This document shows, piece by piece, positions 15,827 to 25,361 of a stretch of 64,000 bases of DNA. A program made the translations under genes and the position numbers. The DNA lies in contig NZ_JAMXSS010000002.1 of assembly GCF_024124825.1 (NCBI RefSeq), positions 682,001 to 746,000 of the forward strand. The letters are read 5' to 3'. Positions within the stretch are counted from its first letter, which is position 1. The number at the start of each line of letters is the position of its first letter. This DNA comes from Arthrobacter sp. H16F315 (lineage in GTDB: Bacteria; Actinomycetota; Actinomycetes; Actinomycetales; Micrococcaceae). A model generated the notes under the pieces. It had not been told where the DNA came from. It made no database searches and was given only the letters and a program-made list of their open reading frames with translations.

Positions 15827-17307
15827 TGCGGCCAATCAGCCGTCGCAGCACCCTGCTCCTGGGCGGCCTTGGCACGGCGGCCACTGTGGCAGGCGGAGCC
15901 GGGCTGTGGTGGTCCCTGGCTTCCGCCGAGCCACCGAACGGCGGAACGGCGGACGCGGAGGGCCCCGGCCTGCGCATCCCCCCGGAACTTCGCAGCACGG
16001 CCGGCAAGCTGCAACTCACCCTTGAAGCCGCGCGCGGCCAAGTCGAGCTTGGCGGCCGCCCTGCCAGCGCGCTTTGCTACAACGGCACTTCTCCGGGCCC
16101 CACCCTGCGGCTGCGCCCCGGAGACGAGCTCACCATCCGGCTGGTGAATGGCCTGGACGAAGCAACCAACCTGCACGTCCATGGCCTGCACGTGTCCCCG
16201 CAAGCCAATGGCGACAACGTGTTTCTCGCCGTCGGGCCCGGGGAGGCGTTCGACTACAGCTACCGGCTGCCTCCGGACCATCCGCCGGGCGTGTACTGGT
16301 ACCACCCGCATCACCATGGCACTGTCGCCGGGCAGATCTTCGCCGGTCTTTTCGGTGCGATTATCGTCGAGGACTCCGTGACCATCCCGGTGAGCGCGGA
16401 CCGGGTGCTGCTGGTCTCGGACACTACCCTGGACAGCGCCGGCAGCGTCGCCGCGGTGTCGCAGCCGGAGCGGATGGCGGGCCGGGAAGGCGAATTACTC
16501 CTGCTCAACGGTCAACGCAACCCGCTGCTCACCGCCCGCCCGGGCGAACGGGAGCGCTGGCGGATTATCAACGCGTGCGCCGCCCGCTTCCTGCGGCTCC
16601 GGCTGGACGGCCAGCGGCTGGACCTGATTGGCATGGATTCGGGACGGTCCCCGGTGCCCGGCAGAGTTGAGGAACTCCTGCTGGCGCCGGGAAACCGGGC
16701 GGATCTGCTGGTGACGGCAACTGCCGGCGACACCGTTTTACAGGCTCTTCCGTACGACCGTGGCAGTATGCCTGGCATGATGCGGCAGGGGCCGCTTACC
16801 GGCCGCGGGCCGGCGTCGCTGGCCGTCTTTCGGGTCAGCGGCGAATCCGCGGTCGCGCCAGCGGCGGTCCCGCCCCGGCCGGCGCCGGAGGACCTCCGAA
16901 CGGCCACCGTCGCCGCGCGTCGGCAGCTGGTCCTGGCCATGGGCATGGGCATGGGATCGGGACAAGGAGGGCCGTCCGGCATGATGGGCTTCAGCATCAA
17001 CGGCCGCGAGTTCAGCGGCTCCCGCACCGATACGGTAGCGCCGGCCGGAAGCGTGGAGGAATGGACGCTGGTCAACACCAGCCCCATGGACCACCCTTTC
17101 CACCTCCATGTGTGGCCGATGCAGCTCATCGAGGACAACGGCCAGGCAGTCGAGGGCGTGATCATGCGGGACGTGGTGAATGTGCGGGCGAACGGGCGGG
17201 CCACGGTCCGGATCGCGTTCCGTGACTTTAGCGGCCGCTCTGTCTACCACTGCCACATCCTGGACCATGAGGACCTGGGAATGATGGGAGTAATTGAGGT
17301 CAGCTGA
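15826..17307 (+). CDS. Tat-exported multicopper oxidase (laccase-like)
   Basis: 493 residues from GTG 15826. A twin-arginine signal (SRRSTLLLGGLG, then a hydrophobic stretch) precedes three cupredoxin domains. All four copper motifs are intact: NLHVHGLHV, YWYHPHHHG, MDHPFHLHVW and YHCHILDHEDLGMMG with the type-1 Cys and an axial Met. A Met-rich loop (MAMGMGMGSGQGG) resembles those of copper-tolerance oxidases. It likely oxidises Cu(I), metals or phenols outside the membrane with O2 as acceptor. The overlap with the SHOCT gene and the methyltransferase 17 bases downstream suggest a three-gene operon. Confidence 0.92.
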   Translation: MRPISRRSTLLLGGLGTAATVAGGAGLWWSLASAEPPNGGTADAEGPGLRIPPELRSTAGKLQLTLEAARGQVELGGRPASALCYNGTSPGPTLRLRPGDELTIRLVNGLDEATNLHVHGLHVSPQANGDNVFLAVGPGEAFDYSYRLPPDHPPGVYWYHPHHHGTVAGQIFAGLFGAIIVEDSVTIPVSADRVLLVSDTTLDSAGSVAAVSQPERMAGREGELLLLNGQRNPLLTARPGERERWRIINACAARFLRLRLDGQRLDLIGMDSGRSPVPGRVEELLLAPGNRADLLVTATAGDTVLQALPYDRGSMPGMMRQGPLTGRGPASLAVFRVSGESAVAPAAVPPRPAPEDLRTATVAARRQLVLAMGMGMGSGQGGPSGMMGFSINGREFSGSRTDTVAPAGSVEEWTLVNTSPMDHPFHLHVWPMQLIEDNGQAVEGVIMRDVVNVRANGRATVRIAFRDFSGRSVYHCHILDHEDLGMMGVIEVS

Positions 17308-17323
17308 CCGGAAAAGAGGCCAC

Positions 17324-17959
17324 ATGCCCGAGACGAGCCCATCCGGCCGATCGTTCGGACGATCCTTCGCCCGCGCCGGTCCGCGGATGGACGCCCGCGG
17401 CGCAGCGGACCACCGGCGGCGACTCGTGGAGGCGGCACGCGGCGTCGTCGTCGAAATCGGGGCCGGCTACGGTGCCACCTTCGAGTTCTATCCTTCCGCT
17501 GTGAGAACCGTGCTGGCCCTCGAACCGGACCCCACCCTCCGGGAGCTGGCCCGGAATGCCGCCCGCAACGCCTCCGTGCCGGTTACGATGCGGGCCGGTG
17601 TGGCGGAGTCGCTGCCCGCGGCGGATGCCTCCGTCGACGTTGTGGTCTCCAGCCTGGTGCTGTGCAGCGTCGCGGACCAGTCCGTTGCCCTGGCGGAGGT
17701 GGTTCGGGTCCTGCGGCCGGGCGGGCTGCTGCTGTTTTACGAGCACGTCCGCTCGGCGCACCGGGTGCTTGCTGCCGCTGAGGACCTGGTTACGCCGTTG
17801 TGGAGCCGGTTGGCGGGCGGCTGCCACCCGAACCGGGACACCGTTGGCGGCATTGCCGGGGCGGGGTTTACAGTCCAGGGGCTTGAGCGCTTCGGTTTCT
17901 CGGTCCTGCCAGGCAACCCGCCGCTGGCGCACGTGCTTGGGGTGGCGGCCAAAGACTGA
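17324..17959 (+). CDS. Class I SAM-dependent methyltransferase (METTL7/UbiE-like)
   Basis: 211 residues from ATG 17324, with AAAAGAGG upstream. The SAM-binding motif is VVVEIGAGYGATFEFYP, the acidic motif is LALEPDPTLR, and motif III is LRPGGLLLFYEHV. The EIGAG-x-FxFYP form and the CHPNRDT motif are typical of the METTL7-like group, whose known members methylate thiols or small molecules; the substrate here is unknown. It sits 16 bases after the oxidase and ends at a strong bidirectional hairpin. Confidence 0.82.
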   Translation: MPETSPSGRSFGRSFARAGPRMDARGAADHRRRLVEAARGVVVEIGAGYGATFEFYPSAVRTVLALEPDPTLRELARNAARNASVPVTMRAGVAESLPAADASVDVVVSSLVLCSVADQSVALAEVVRVLRPGGLLLFYEHVRSAHRVLAAAEDLVTPLWSRLAGGCHPNRDTVGGIAGAGFTVQGLERFGFSVLPGNPPLAHVLGVAAKD

Positions 17960-18088
17960 CGCCCGGACCGGCGCGACGTTCCCGGCCAGTTGCGTGCACC
18001 CGCGGGCCTGGCGCTGGCCGGAATCCGGGCACTTCCCGCTCCCGCCGGGCCGTCCGGGCAGGCCGCTGGGACGGAGCGCCGGCCACAA

Positions 18089-18135
18089 CACGCAGCAGGG
18101 GCGCCCGCCGGTGTGGCGGGCGCCCCTGCTGCGTG
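18089..18135. terminator. Bidirectional hairpin between methyltransferase and desaturase
   Basis: A perfect 21-bp stem (18089-18109 with 18115-18135) around a 5-base GGTGT loop, between convergent genes. It lacks a clear T-run but is long and very GC-rich, so it can end transcription or protect mRNA ends on both strands. Confidence 0.75.
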
Positions 18136-18149
18136 GCGGATCGGTTGAG

Positions 18150-19352
18150 CTAGGCCTTCTTGGGCGGCAACGCGAGCTTAAAGACCTTGGCCCAGGTGGA
18201 GCCGACCTGCTTCCAGATCGGACCGGTGGTGTACGGCAGGCCGTAGCGCCTGCAGATCTCCTGCACCTTCGGGGCCACCTCCGCGTAGCGGTTGGACGGG
18301 ATGTCCGGGAAGAGGTGGTGCTCAATCTGGTGCGAGAGGTTGCCGGTCATCAGGTGCATAAACTTGGAGCCGGAGATGTTGGCGGAGCCGATCATCTGCC
18401 GCACGTACCAGTCGCCGCGGGTCTCACCTTCCACCATTTCTTCGGTGAACGTGTCGGTCCCGTCGGGGAAGTGGCCGCAGAAAATAACCGCGTGGGCCCA
18501 GACGTTTCGCACTGCGTTCGCGGTCAGTGTGCCGTAGAGCGCCTGCTTGCCGGAGCCGGTCAGCATGGCGACGGCGGGCGTGGCCGCGTAGTCCTTGGTG
18601 AACTGCTTGAGGGCCTTGCGCCCCAGCGCCTTGAGGTCCTTGGTGAGGGCTTCCTTGGACTTTTTGCCCTCTTTGTAATCCTGCAGCTCAAGATCGTAGA
18701 TCGCGATGCCCCACTCGAAGACCGGGGCCAGCAGTGCGTTGTACACCGGGTTGCCGAGGTTGAACGGCTTCCATTCCTGCTGGGCGTCCATACGCAGCAG
18801 GTTGTATCCGACGTCGTTGTCCTTGCCGATGACGTTGGTCCAGCGGTGGTGCAGGTCGTTGTGGGTGTGCTGCCAGGCGCGCGCAGGGGTAACGAAGTCC
18901 CACTCCCAGGTGGTGGAGTGGATGTCCGGGTCCCGCATCCAGTCCCACTGGCCGTGCAGGATGTTGTGCCCCAGCTCCATGTTTTCCAGGACCTTGGCGA
19001 AGCTCAGCAGCGTGGTTCCGGTGACCCAGGCTGCCTTGTTCTTGCTCACCAGCAGGGCGGCCCGGCCGGAGATCTCCAGTCCGCGCTGGATCTTGATCAT
19101 ACGGCGGATGTAGGCGGCATCGGACGCCCCGCGCTTGGCAAGGATGTCGTCCTTGATCGCGTCGAGTTCACGGCCGAGCTCCGCGACCTGCTCATCGGAG
19201 AGGTGCGCGGCAGCCGGCGGCCGAACGGTCGGGCTGCCGGACTCGGCGAGGGCACCGGGCCGCGTCTTCACGGAAGCGGGCGCCTTGGCAGAGTCATTGG
19301 CGCCCTGGGGAGCGTCCTCGGACAGGTCTTGCTTGTCAGAAACAATCGTCAT
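18150..19352 (-). CDS. Membrane fatty-acid (acyl-CoA) desaturase, DesA3-like
   Basis: 400 residues from ATG 19352 (GAGGAG upstream). A disordered, charged N-terminus of about 65 residues precedes the di-iron desaturase domain. The three histidine boxes are HNILHGQ, HTHNDLHH and HQIEHHLFP. It would insert a double bond in a long acyl chain using O2 and electrons from the adjacent ferredoxin reductase. The same pair (DesA3 with Rv3230c) makes oleic acid in M. tuberculosis. It is the second gene of the unit, 13 bases after the reductase. Confidence 0.93.
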   Translation of the reverse strand: MTIVSDKQDLSEDAPQGANDSAKAPASVKTRPGALAESGSPTVRPPAAAHLSDEQVAELGRELDAIKDDILAKRGASDAAYIRRMIKIQRGLEISGRAALLVSKNKAAWVTGTTLLSFAKVLENMELGHNILHGQWDWMRDPDIHSTTWEWDFVTPARAWQHTHNDLHHRWTNVIGKDNDVGYNLLRMDAQQEWKPFNLGNPVYNALLAPVFEWGIAIYDLELQDYKEGKKSKEALTKDLKALGRKALKQFTKDYAATPAVAMLTGSGKQALYGTLTANAVRNVWAHAVIFCGHFPDGTDTFTEEMVEGETRGDWYVRQMIGSANISGSKFMHLMTGNLSHQIEHHLFPDIPSNRYAEVAPKVQEICRRYGLPYTTGPIWKQVGSTWAKVFKLALPPKKA

Positions 19353-19365
19353 GCTGTGGTACTCC

Positions 19366-20438
19366 TCAGAGGTCGAGGTTAACGGGTCCGGCGGCTGCCG
19401 AAACACACGTCTGGATTAGTTGGCCGGGCTCGCCATGGACTTCATCCGTGCGCAGGTCACGGACCTGGCCGGCCCGGAGCGGAATGAGGCAGCTGTGGCA
19501 GATGCCCATCCGGCACCCGCTGGGCATTAGGACGCCGGCATCCTCGCCGACGTCGAGCAGCGGAGTGTCGCCGTCGGCTTCGACTTCGCGGTCCGACGCC
19601 TCGAAGGTGACCACTCCGCCGTCGTGCCCGGAACCGCCGGCCAGCTTGGTGCTGAAGCGTTCGATCGTGAGGCTGGCTTCCGGCTGTGCCACCGCGGTGG
19701 CGGCCTCGGCTTCCCAGAGCGCCTCGGCGTCGTCCAGGAAGCTCTCGGGGCCGCAGGCGTAAGCGGCGCGCTGGCGCCAGTCCGGGCAAAGCCCGTCCAG
19801 CTCGGCCGTCGACGTGAAATCCAGCCGTCCACGTCCGCCGGTGAACCAGTTGGTGACCTTGAAATTGGGGAACTGGTCCGCGAGTTCGGCCAATTCTTCG
19901 CGGAAGATGGCATCCGCCGGGGTCCGGGCCGTGTGAATGAGGACGACGTCGGAGTCGGGCCGGTGCGGCACGAGGGTGCGGATCATCGACATAACGGGGG
20001 TGATGCCGCTCCCGGCCGTAAGCATCAGCAGTGGCCGCGGGTGCTCCGGTAACACGAAGTCACCCTGCGGCGGCGCCAGGAAGAGAACGTCGCCGGGCTT
20101 GGTGTGGCGCACCAGGGTGCCGGAGACGGCACCCATGTCACTGACGGTGATGGCCGGGTCCTTGCCGGCGGGGGCGCTGAGCGAATACGAGCGCCAGTGG
20201 CGGACGCCGTCAAGCTCGACGCCAATGCGGGCCCACTGGCCGGCGAGGTGGGCTTGCCAGCCGCGGCCGGGACGGAAGAAAATTGTGGCGGAATCGGCCG
20301 TTTCTGGAACCACCCGAGTGACCACACCGCGCAGTTGGCGGGCGGAAAACACAGGATTGAACAGCGACAGAATGTCTTCTGGAGCTAGGGGGTGGTCAGT
20401 AGAGATGCGGCGCGCGCCAGCTTACGGAGCCGGATCAT
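19366..20438 (-). CDS. Ferredoxin reductase partner of the desaturase (FAD, NAD(P)H, 2Fe-2S; frame break near start)
   Basis: About 357 residues when restored. FNR-type FAD motif RSYSLSAP, nucleotide motif LTAGSGITPVMSM, and C-terminal plant-type 2Fe-2S domain CRMGICHSCLIP with a fourth Cys in IQTCVSAA. It passes electrons from NAD(P)H to the desaturase. In the raw frame the first start is GTG 20352, which drops the conserved segment LAPEDILSLFNP. Adding one base to the five-G run at 20388-20392 joins that segment to MIRLRKLARAASLLTTP, starting at ATG 20438. It is divergent from the PucR-type regulator. Confidence 0.88.
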
Positions 20439-20538
20439 GTACCAATCTTATGTCAGTGGCGGTCATACTTCTTCACCCTAGGCATACGATCGACGTAGAT
20501 AAACTGTCTCCCCGCAACAACATATTGGAACCAGGCCC

Positions 20539-21737
20539 ATGAACACAGCCCCGTCGGGCGCTCCCGCTTCCGCTGCCGATCCGCCGTGGCTGGCCTTGCC
20601 GCGTGAGGTCAGTGACGTGCTCCGGCCGATGATGCCGGGAATTGTCGAGGCCATCATCGATGCCGTGCCGCAGCTTGTCCCGGCCTACGCCAGGCCGATT
20701 GAAGGCCGCTTCGGCCGGGGGCTGCGCCGGGGGTGGCTGCGGCACTGGAGCGCTTCCTGCAGTTGCCGGCAACCCGGCTGCCTGCCCTTTCGGAGGAGAG
20801 CAGGCAACTCGTGGCAGGGCTGGGGAGCGGGGAGTTCCGGCAGGGACGGAGCATGGACGCGCTGCTGAGCGCCTACCGGATGGGGGCCCGCGTCACCTTC
20901 CGCGAGATGTCCAGGGTTTCGGTGGAACACCACCTTGGCCAGAGCGTGGTGGTGGACCTGGGTGAATCGATCCTGGCCTACATCGACGAACTGTCCGCCG
21001 TCAGCGCCGAGGCCTACGCCTTTGAACAATCCGAACGTGCCGGCGCGGTGGACCGCCGGCGTACCGAACTGCTCGACCTGCTCCTGCTGGGACAGGCGGA
21101 TGAGGCGGCACTGCGCCAGACTGCTGCGATGGCGGACTGGTCGTTGCCGCAGCGGATGGTGGTGGTGACCCTGCCGGTGGACCGGGCCGCGGGGCTGCGG
21201 CTGAGGCTGGGCGCCGGGACACTTGTGATCGAACGCGAGACCGACGCCGTTGCCCTGGTTCCGGCCCGGCAGTCACCCTCCGCGCGGGCGGACCTGGAGA
21301 AGGCCCTGCGTGGCCGCGGGGCGGCGGTTGGGCCCGCTGGGAGCTGGGAGAAAGTCCCCGATTCGCTGCGTCTGGCAGTGCTCGCTGCCTCGGTCCTGCA
21401 GCCCCGGGACGGCCCGGAGGACCCGCCCATCTGGGCGGACGAGCATTTGGCCGAGGTGATCCTCGGGGCGGAGCCCTCAGCAATCGCAGAACTGGCCAAC
21501 CGCAGGCTGGCCCCGCTGGAGGGGCTGCGTCCGGCGCAGCGGGAGCGGCTCGCGGAGACGCTGCTGTCCTGGCTGCGGCACTGGGGCCAGCGTGGTCCGG
21601 TGGCCGCAGAGCTCGGCATCCACCCGCAGACGGTGGGGTACCGGGCGGCGCAGCTGCGCGAGTTGTTCGGCGACGCCTTGGAGGACCCCGAGGCGCGGTT
21701 TGAGCTGGAACTGGCGCTCCGTGCCGGCTGGCGCTAA
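20539..21737 (+). CDS. PucR/CdaR-type transcriptional regulator (frame break)
   Basis: About 399 residues when restored. An N-terminal helical sensor region precedes a C-terminal PucR-type helix-turn-helix (AAELGIHPQTVGYRAAQLRE, then LEDPEARFELELALRA). One G is missing from the run at 20729-20733; adding it joins FGRGLRRG to VAAALERFLQLPAT. The gene starts 100 bases from the divergent reductase start. This arrangement suggests it controls the reductase-desaturase operon, although no operator is obvious in the shared spacer. The effector is unknown. Confidence 0.85.
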
Positions 21738-21743
21738 TACCTG

Positions 21744-23102
21744 CTAACTGGAGATCGCTTCCCTGCTCTGCAACCGCATCTCCAGGTCATTCATCACGAT
21801 CGCTGCCAGGTCCTCCAGCGCCCGTGTATCGGCGGCGCTGAACACCCGGGGTTCCCGGTCCAGGATGCAGAAGGTGCCCAGGTTGTAGCCGTCGGGGGTG
21901 CGCAGCGGGACACCGGCGTAGAACTGCAGGCCGAACTCGCCCGCCACCAAGGGGTTGGCGAGGGTGCGGGGATCCCGGGTGGCATCCTCCACGATCCAGG
22001 TTTCGTCCTGCAGGATCGCGGAGGCGCACAGCCCCGGGTCGCGGCCAATCTGCGTAACGTCAGTGCCGTGGTGGGCCTTGAACCAGATCCGGTCGTGGTC
22101 CACCACGCTCACGATCGCCACGGGCACGGAGAACATCCGTGCCGCGAGGCGTGCGATCCGGTCGAAGACACCGTCTGACGGAGTGTCGAGGATCCGGTAG
22201 CGTTCCACCGCGCGCATCCTGGCTTCCTCGCCGTTCCCGCCGGGGGCTGCCTCCAGGCGGTGGCGGGCCGCGCCGTTGATGACTTCCTGGCGCAACGCGA
22301 GGGAAACCTCCCGGGCCGGCGGCCGATCCGCCGGGTCCCGGGCAAGCATGGAGGTCAGCAGCGACGTCCAGATGGGGGCAAGTTCTTCGGGGATGTCCGG
22401 GTCGTGGAGCAGCCGCGCGACGGCGGACTGGATGGGGGCGCCGGGGTACGCCATCTTTCCGGTCAACCCTTCGAGCAGCACCAGTCCGAGGGAATATACA
22501 TCGCTGAGCGGCCCGGCCGGTTCACCGGCGGCCTGCTCCGGGCTCAGGTACGCGGGCGTCCCGGAGGTTCCGGAGTCGTCGCCCACCGGTCCGTTGCCCG
22601 TCATCACGGCAACACCGAAGTCGCTGAGCTTGGCCCGGGGGCGCCTGTCGTCGTTGCTGTAATCGACCAGCAGGATATTGGCCGGCTTTACATCGCGGTG
22701 CACAATCCCGTGATGATGAATGTAGGAGAGTCCGTCCGCCAGATCGTGGCCGATCAGGGCCATGTGTGCCGCGGAGAGCGGCCCCTGGGCGGCACGGTGG
22801 CGCAGGTCCGGTCCGCGGACCAGTTCCATCACGAGGTAGGTGAGGCGCGCCTCCGGGTCGCTGAGGTCCGCGCCGGCGTCGAAAAGCGTCACCAGGGCGT
22901 GGTGGCCCATCCCCGCGAGGATGCGGACCTCCTGCCCCTGCCGGCGGGTATGTTCAAGATCATCCGCGTCGTCCCGGAAGAGTTTGACGGCCACTTCCCG
23001 CTGCAGGAGTTCGTCGTGGGCCCGGTACACGGTGGACTGGCTTCCCGTGCCGATGAGGGCTTGGATCCGGTAGCGGCCGCTCAGCAGGAAGCCTGGTTCC
23101 AT
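21744..23102 (-). CDS. Hanks-type Ser/Thr protein kinase with C-terminal GAF domain
   Basis: 452 residues from ATG 23102; the frame is open to 23225, so up to 41 more residues are possible. The kinase domain (about 8-280) is complete: GTGSQSTVY loop, catalytic Lys in AVKLF, HRDVKPANI, SDFGVAV, SPEQAAGE. A GAF domain (about 310-445) follows, with the pieces ERYRILDTPSDGVFDRIARL and CASAILQDETWIVED common to GAF sensors. There is no membrane segment, so it is a soluble kinase whose activity is probably tuned by a ligand or redox signal through the GAF domain. It converges on the PucR gene. Confidence 0.88.
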   Translation of the reverse strand: MEPGFLLSGRYRIQALIGTGSQSTVYRAHDELLQREVAVKLFRDDADDLEHTRRQGQEVRILAGMGHHALVTLFDAGADLSDPEARLTYLVMELVRGPDLRHRAAQGPLSAAHMALIGHDLADGLSYIHHHGIVHRDVKPANILLVDYSNDDRRPRAKLSDFGVAVMTGNGPVGDDSGTSGTPAYLSPEQAAGEPAGPLSDVYSLGLVLLEGLTGKMAYPGAPIQSAVARLLHDPDIPEELAPIWTSLLTSMLARDPADRPPAREVSLALRQEVINGAARHRLEAAPGGNGEEARMRAVERYRILDTPSDGVFDRIARLAARMFSVPVAIVSVVDHDRIWFKAHHGTDVTQIGRDPGLCASAILQDETWIVEDATRDPRTLANPLVAGEFGLQFYAGVPLRTPDGYNLGTFCILDREPRVFSAADTRALEDLAAIVMNDLEMRLQSREAISS

Positions 23103-23307
23103 GCCGAGTTTTCTGTTGTAGTCAGTCAAAGAGTGTTCGTTGTCCCTTAAAGTGCGGGGCCCGCCGACGAAATCGCGCGGATCAGTCCAAAAAGCCGAAA
23201 GGTGGGGCGCCCGCATCATTAGCAAGGTTACTTATGATACCGCGAAAAGGTGATTCAGGAAGACCTGCGGCGGATCATCCTGCCACGCACGCACGCGGTG
23301 CCGGCAG

Positions 23308-24921
23308 CTACTTGGCGGGGTTGTGCGTGCCGATCGGCAGCAGTGTCAGGTCCGGGTGGTTCTTTTCGATCCGGCGCAGGGCCCAGACGTCGTTGAACAA
23401 GGCCAGGTATTCGCCATCGGAGCGCAGCAGCACTTCGGCCCCGGGGACGTTGGCCAGCGCCGGCATGGCGTCCGCCGTCGAAATCCGGGCGATCGAGTAC
23501 GGCAGCCGTTCCAGCCGCATCGGCGCACTGAAATCGTGCGCCATCCGGTCTTCAACTACCTCGAACTGCATGGGCCCGACGGCGGCCAGCACCGGGGCCT
23601 GGTCGCCGCGGACGTCCGAACGGAGCACCTGGATAACGCCCTCGTGCTCAAGCTGTTCGATGCCGCGGCGGAACTGCTTGAAACGGCTGGGGTCCTTGGA
23701 CCGCGCCACCTGAAAATGCTCCGGGGCGAACAGCGGGATCGCGGGGAACTCCACCGGCTTCTCGACAAACAGGCTGTCCCCGACCCGCAACGAGGAGGCG
23801 TTCACCAAGCCCACAACATCACCGGGGAACGCCTCGTCGATCACCTCGCGCTCCCGGCCGAAGACTTGCTGGGCGTACTTGGTGGCGAAGGACTTGCCGG
23901 TCCGCCCCTGGGTCACCACCATGCCACGTTCGAAGACGCCGGAGCAGACCCTGATGAAGGCGACGTGGTCCCGGTGCGCCTTGTTCATGCCGGCCTGGAC
24001 CTTAAAGACGAATCCGGCGAAGGGCGCGTCGACGGCCCGCGGGGCACCGTCAACGTCGGGCCGCGGGGCCGCGGGCGGGGCGAAGTCCACGAGGGCATCG
24101 AGGATCTCCTTGACGCCGAAGTTCAGCGCTGCGGAGCTGAAAAGGATCGGGGTCGCCTCTCCGGCGTGGAAGGCGTCGATGTCGAACTCCAGGTTGGACT
24201 CGATCACCAGCCCGGCCTCATCGACGGCGTTGGACCAGTCCTCGCCCTGGCTGGCTGCGGCCGCCTCAGGCGTGAAGTATTCGGTAAGCGCGATGTTGGC
24301 GCCGGAATTGTTTCGCTTGAACTGGGCGAAACGGTCATTGCGCAGGTCCCAGACACCGCGGAAGTCACCGGAGATGCCCACGGCCCAGGTCAGCGGCATC
24401 GGCTTCAGGCCGGTGCGCTCGGTGATTTCGTCCATTAGCGCCAGCGAGTCCAGGCCGGGGCGGTCCCATTTGTTGATCACCGTGATGATCGGCAGGTTGC
24501 GCTGCTTGCAGACCTCGAAGAGCTTCATCGTCTGGGTTTCCAGGCCCTTGGCGGCGTCCACAAGCATCACGGCGCAGTCTACGGCGGCCAGCACCCGGTA
24601 GGTGTCCTCGGAGAAGTCGGCGTGGCCGGGGGTGTCCAGCAGGTTGATCACGGTGTCCCGGTAGGAGAACTGCAGCGCCGCGGAGCTGATCGAGATACCG
24701 CGGTCCTTTTCCATCTGCATCCAGTCCGAGACGGTTTCCTTGCGGTTGGCCTTGCCGCTGGAGGCGCCGGCAGTGCCGATCACCTTTGCGTGCAGCGCTA
24801 GCGCCTCGGTCAGCGTGGATTTACCCGCGTCGGGGTGCGAAATGACCGCGAAAGTCCGACGCCGGGCCGCCTGCTTGTGAATCTCCTGGACTCGGGCGGG
24901 GCTAAGGACTTCTTGAGACAC
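23308..24921 (-). CDS. prfC: Peptide chain release factor 3
   Basis: 537 residues from GTG 24921 (protein begins VSQEVLSPARVQEI); the frame runs open to 25218 without similarity. A translational GTPase with G1 HPDAGKST, G3 DTPGHADFSED, G4 NKWD, and RF3-specific C-terminal domains. It recycles RF1/RF2 from the ribosome after peptide release. It lies between the kinase-GAF gene and the divergent disA. Confidence 0.96.
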   Translation of the reverse strand: MSQEVLSPARVQEIHKQAARRRTFAVISHPDAGKSTLTEALALHAKVIGTAGASSGKANRKETVSDWMQMEKDRGISISSAALQFSYRDTVINLLDTPGHADFSEDTYRVLAAVDCAVMLVDAAKGLETQTMKLFEVCKQRNLPIITVINKWDRPGLDSLALMDEITERTGLKPMPLTWAVGISGDFRGVWDLRNDRFAQFKRNNSGANIALTEYFTPEAAAASQGEDWSNAVDEAGLVIESNLEFDIDAFHAGEATPILFSSAALNFGVKEILDALVDFAPPAAPRPDVDGAPRAVDAPFAGFVFKVQAGMNKAHRDHVAFIRVCSGVFERGMVVTQGRTGKSFATKYAQQVFGREREVIDEAFPGDVVGLVNASSLRVGDSLFVEKPVEFPAIPLFAPEHFQVARSKDPSRFKQFRRGIEQLEHEGVIQVLRSDVRGDQAPVLAAVGPMQFEVVEDRMAHDFSAPMRLERLPYSIARISTADAMPALANVPGAEVLLRSDGEYLALFNDVWALRRIEKNHPDLTLLPIGTHNPAK

Positions 24922-25361
24922 GATGCTACTTTCGCTGCGGCGTTGGTGGTGGCGCTCCCGGGCCTGCCGGGCCCGGCTGGGCCGGTGGGATCGCGGGTGA
25001 TTCTGCTGGGATTTCGGCGTGGTGCGATGTGTGCCGGGGCGGCGGCGGGCCGCCCGACGGTTCACCCAAGGGTCCAAGTTTATCGCAGCCGGGGCTGCCG
25101 CCGCGAAGCGGGTGCAGAGTCGGGTCGAAACGGTCGAACCGTGGGTCAAATATGCCGGCCCGGGATATGGCCCGGGAGGCGTTCTTCGGGCGGTCCCACG
25201 CGCGTCGCAATGGACCACTTTGGGGCTTGTCCGTGCGGAACTTGGCTCCCTTTGCCTCTACTATGGTGGGAGCGGGAAACCGAGTACTTTTGATCCTGCC
25301 GGCCACCACTGGAAACCGGCGCACTTGCGGGCTGAGACCTGCACCTTTGAAGGGAAAATCT
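24922..25361. other. Divergent prfC-disA intergenic region (440 bp)
   Basis: No gene is supported here; long open frames are GC-rich shadows. The only pattern I see is three related heptamers on the plus strand: GGTCGAA at 25123-25129 and 25132-25138, and GGTCAAA at 25144-25150. The region must hold promoters for both prfC and disA, but no box is convincing. Confidence 0.5.

Noticed and set aside
17556..19382. 608-codon open frame on the plus strand
   Set aside because: Shadow of the methyltransferase and the antisense of the desaturase; high-GC codon bias keeps it open.
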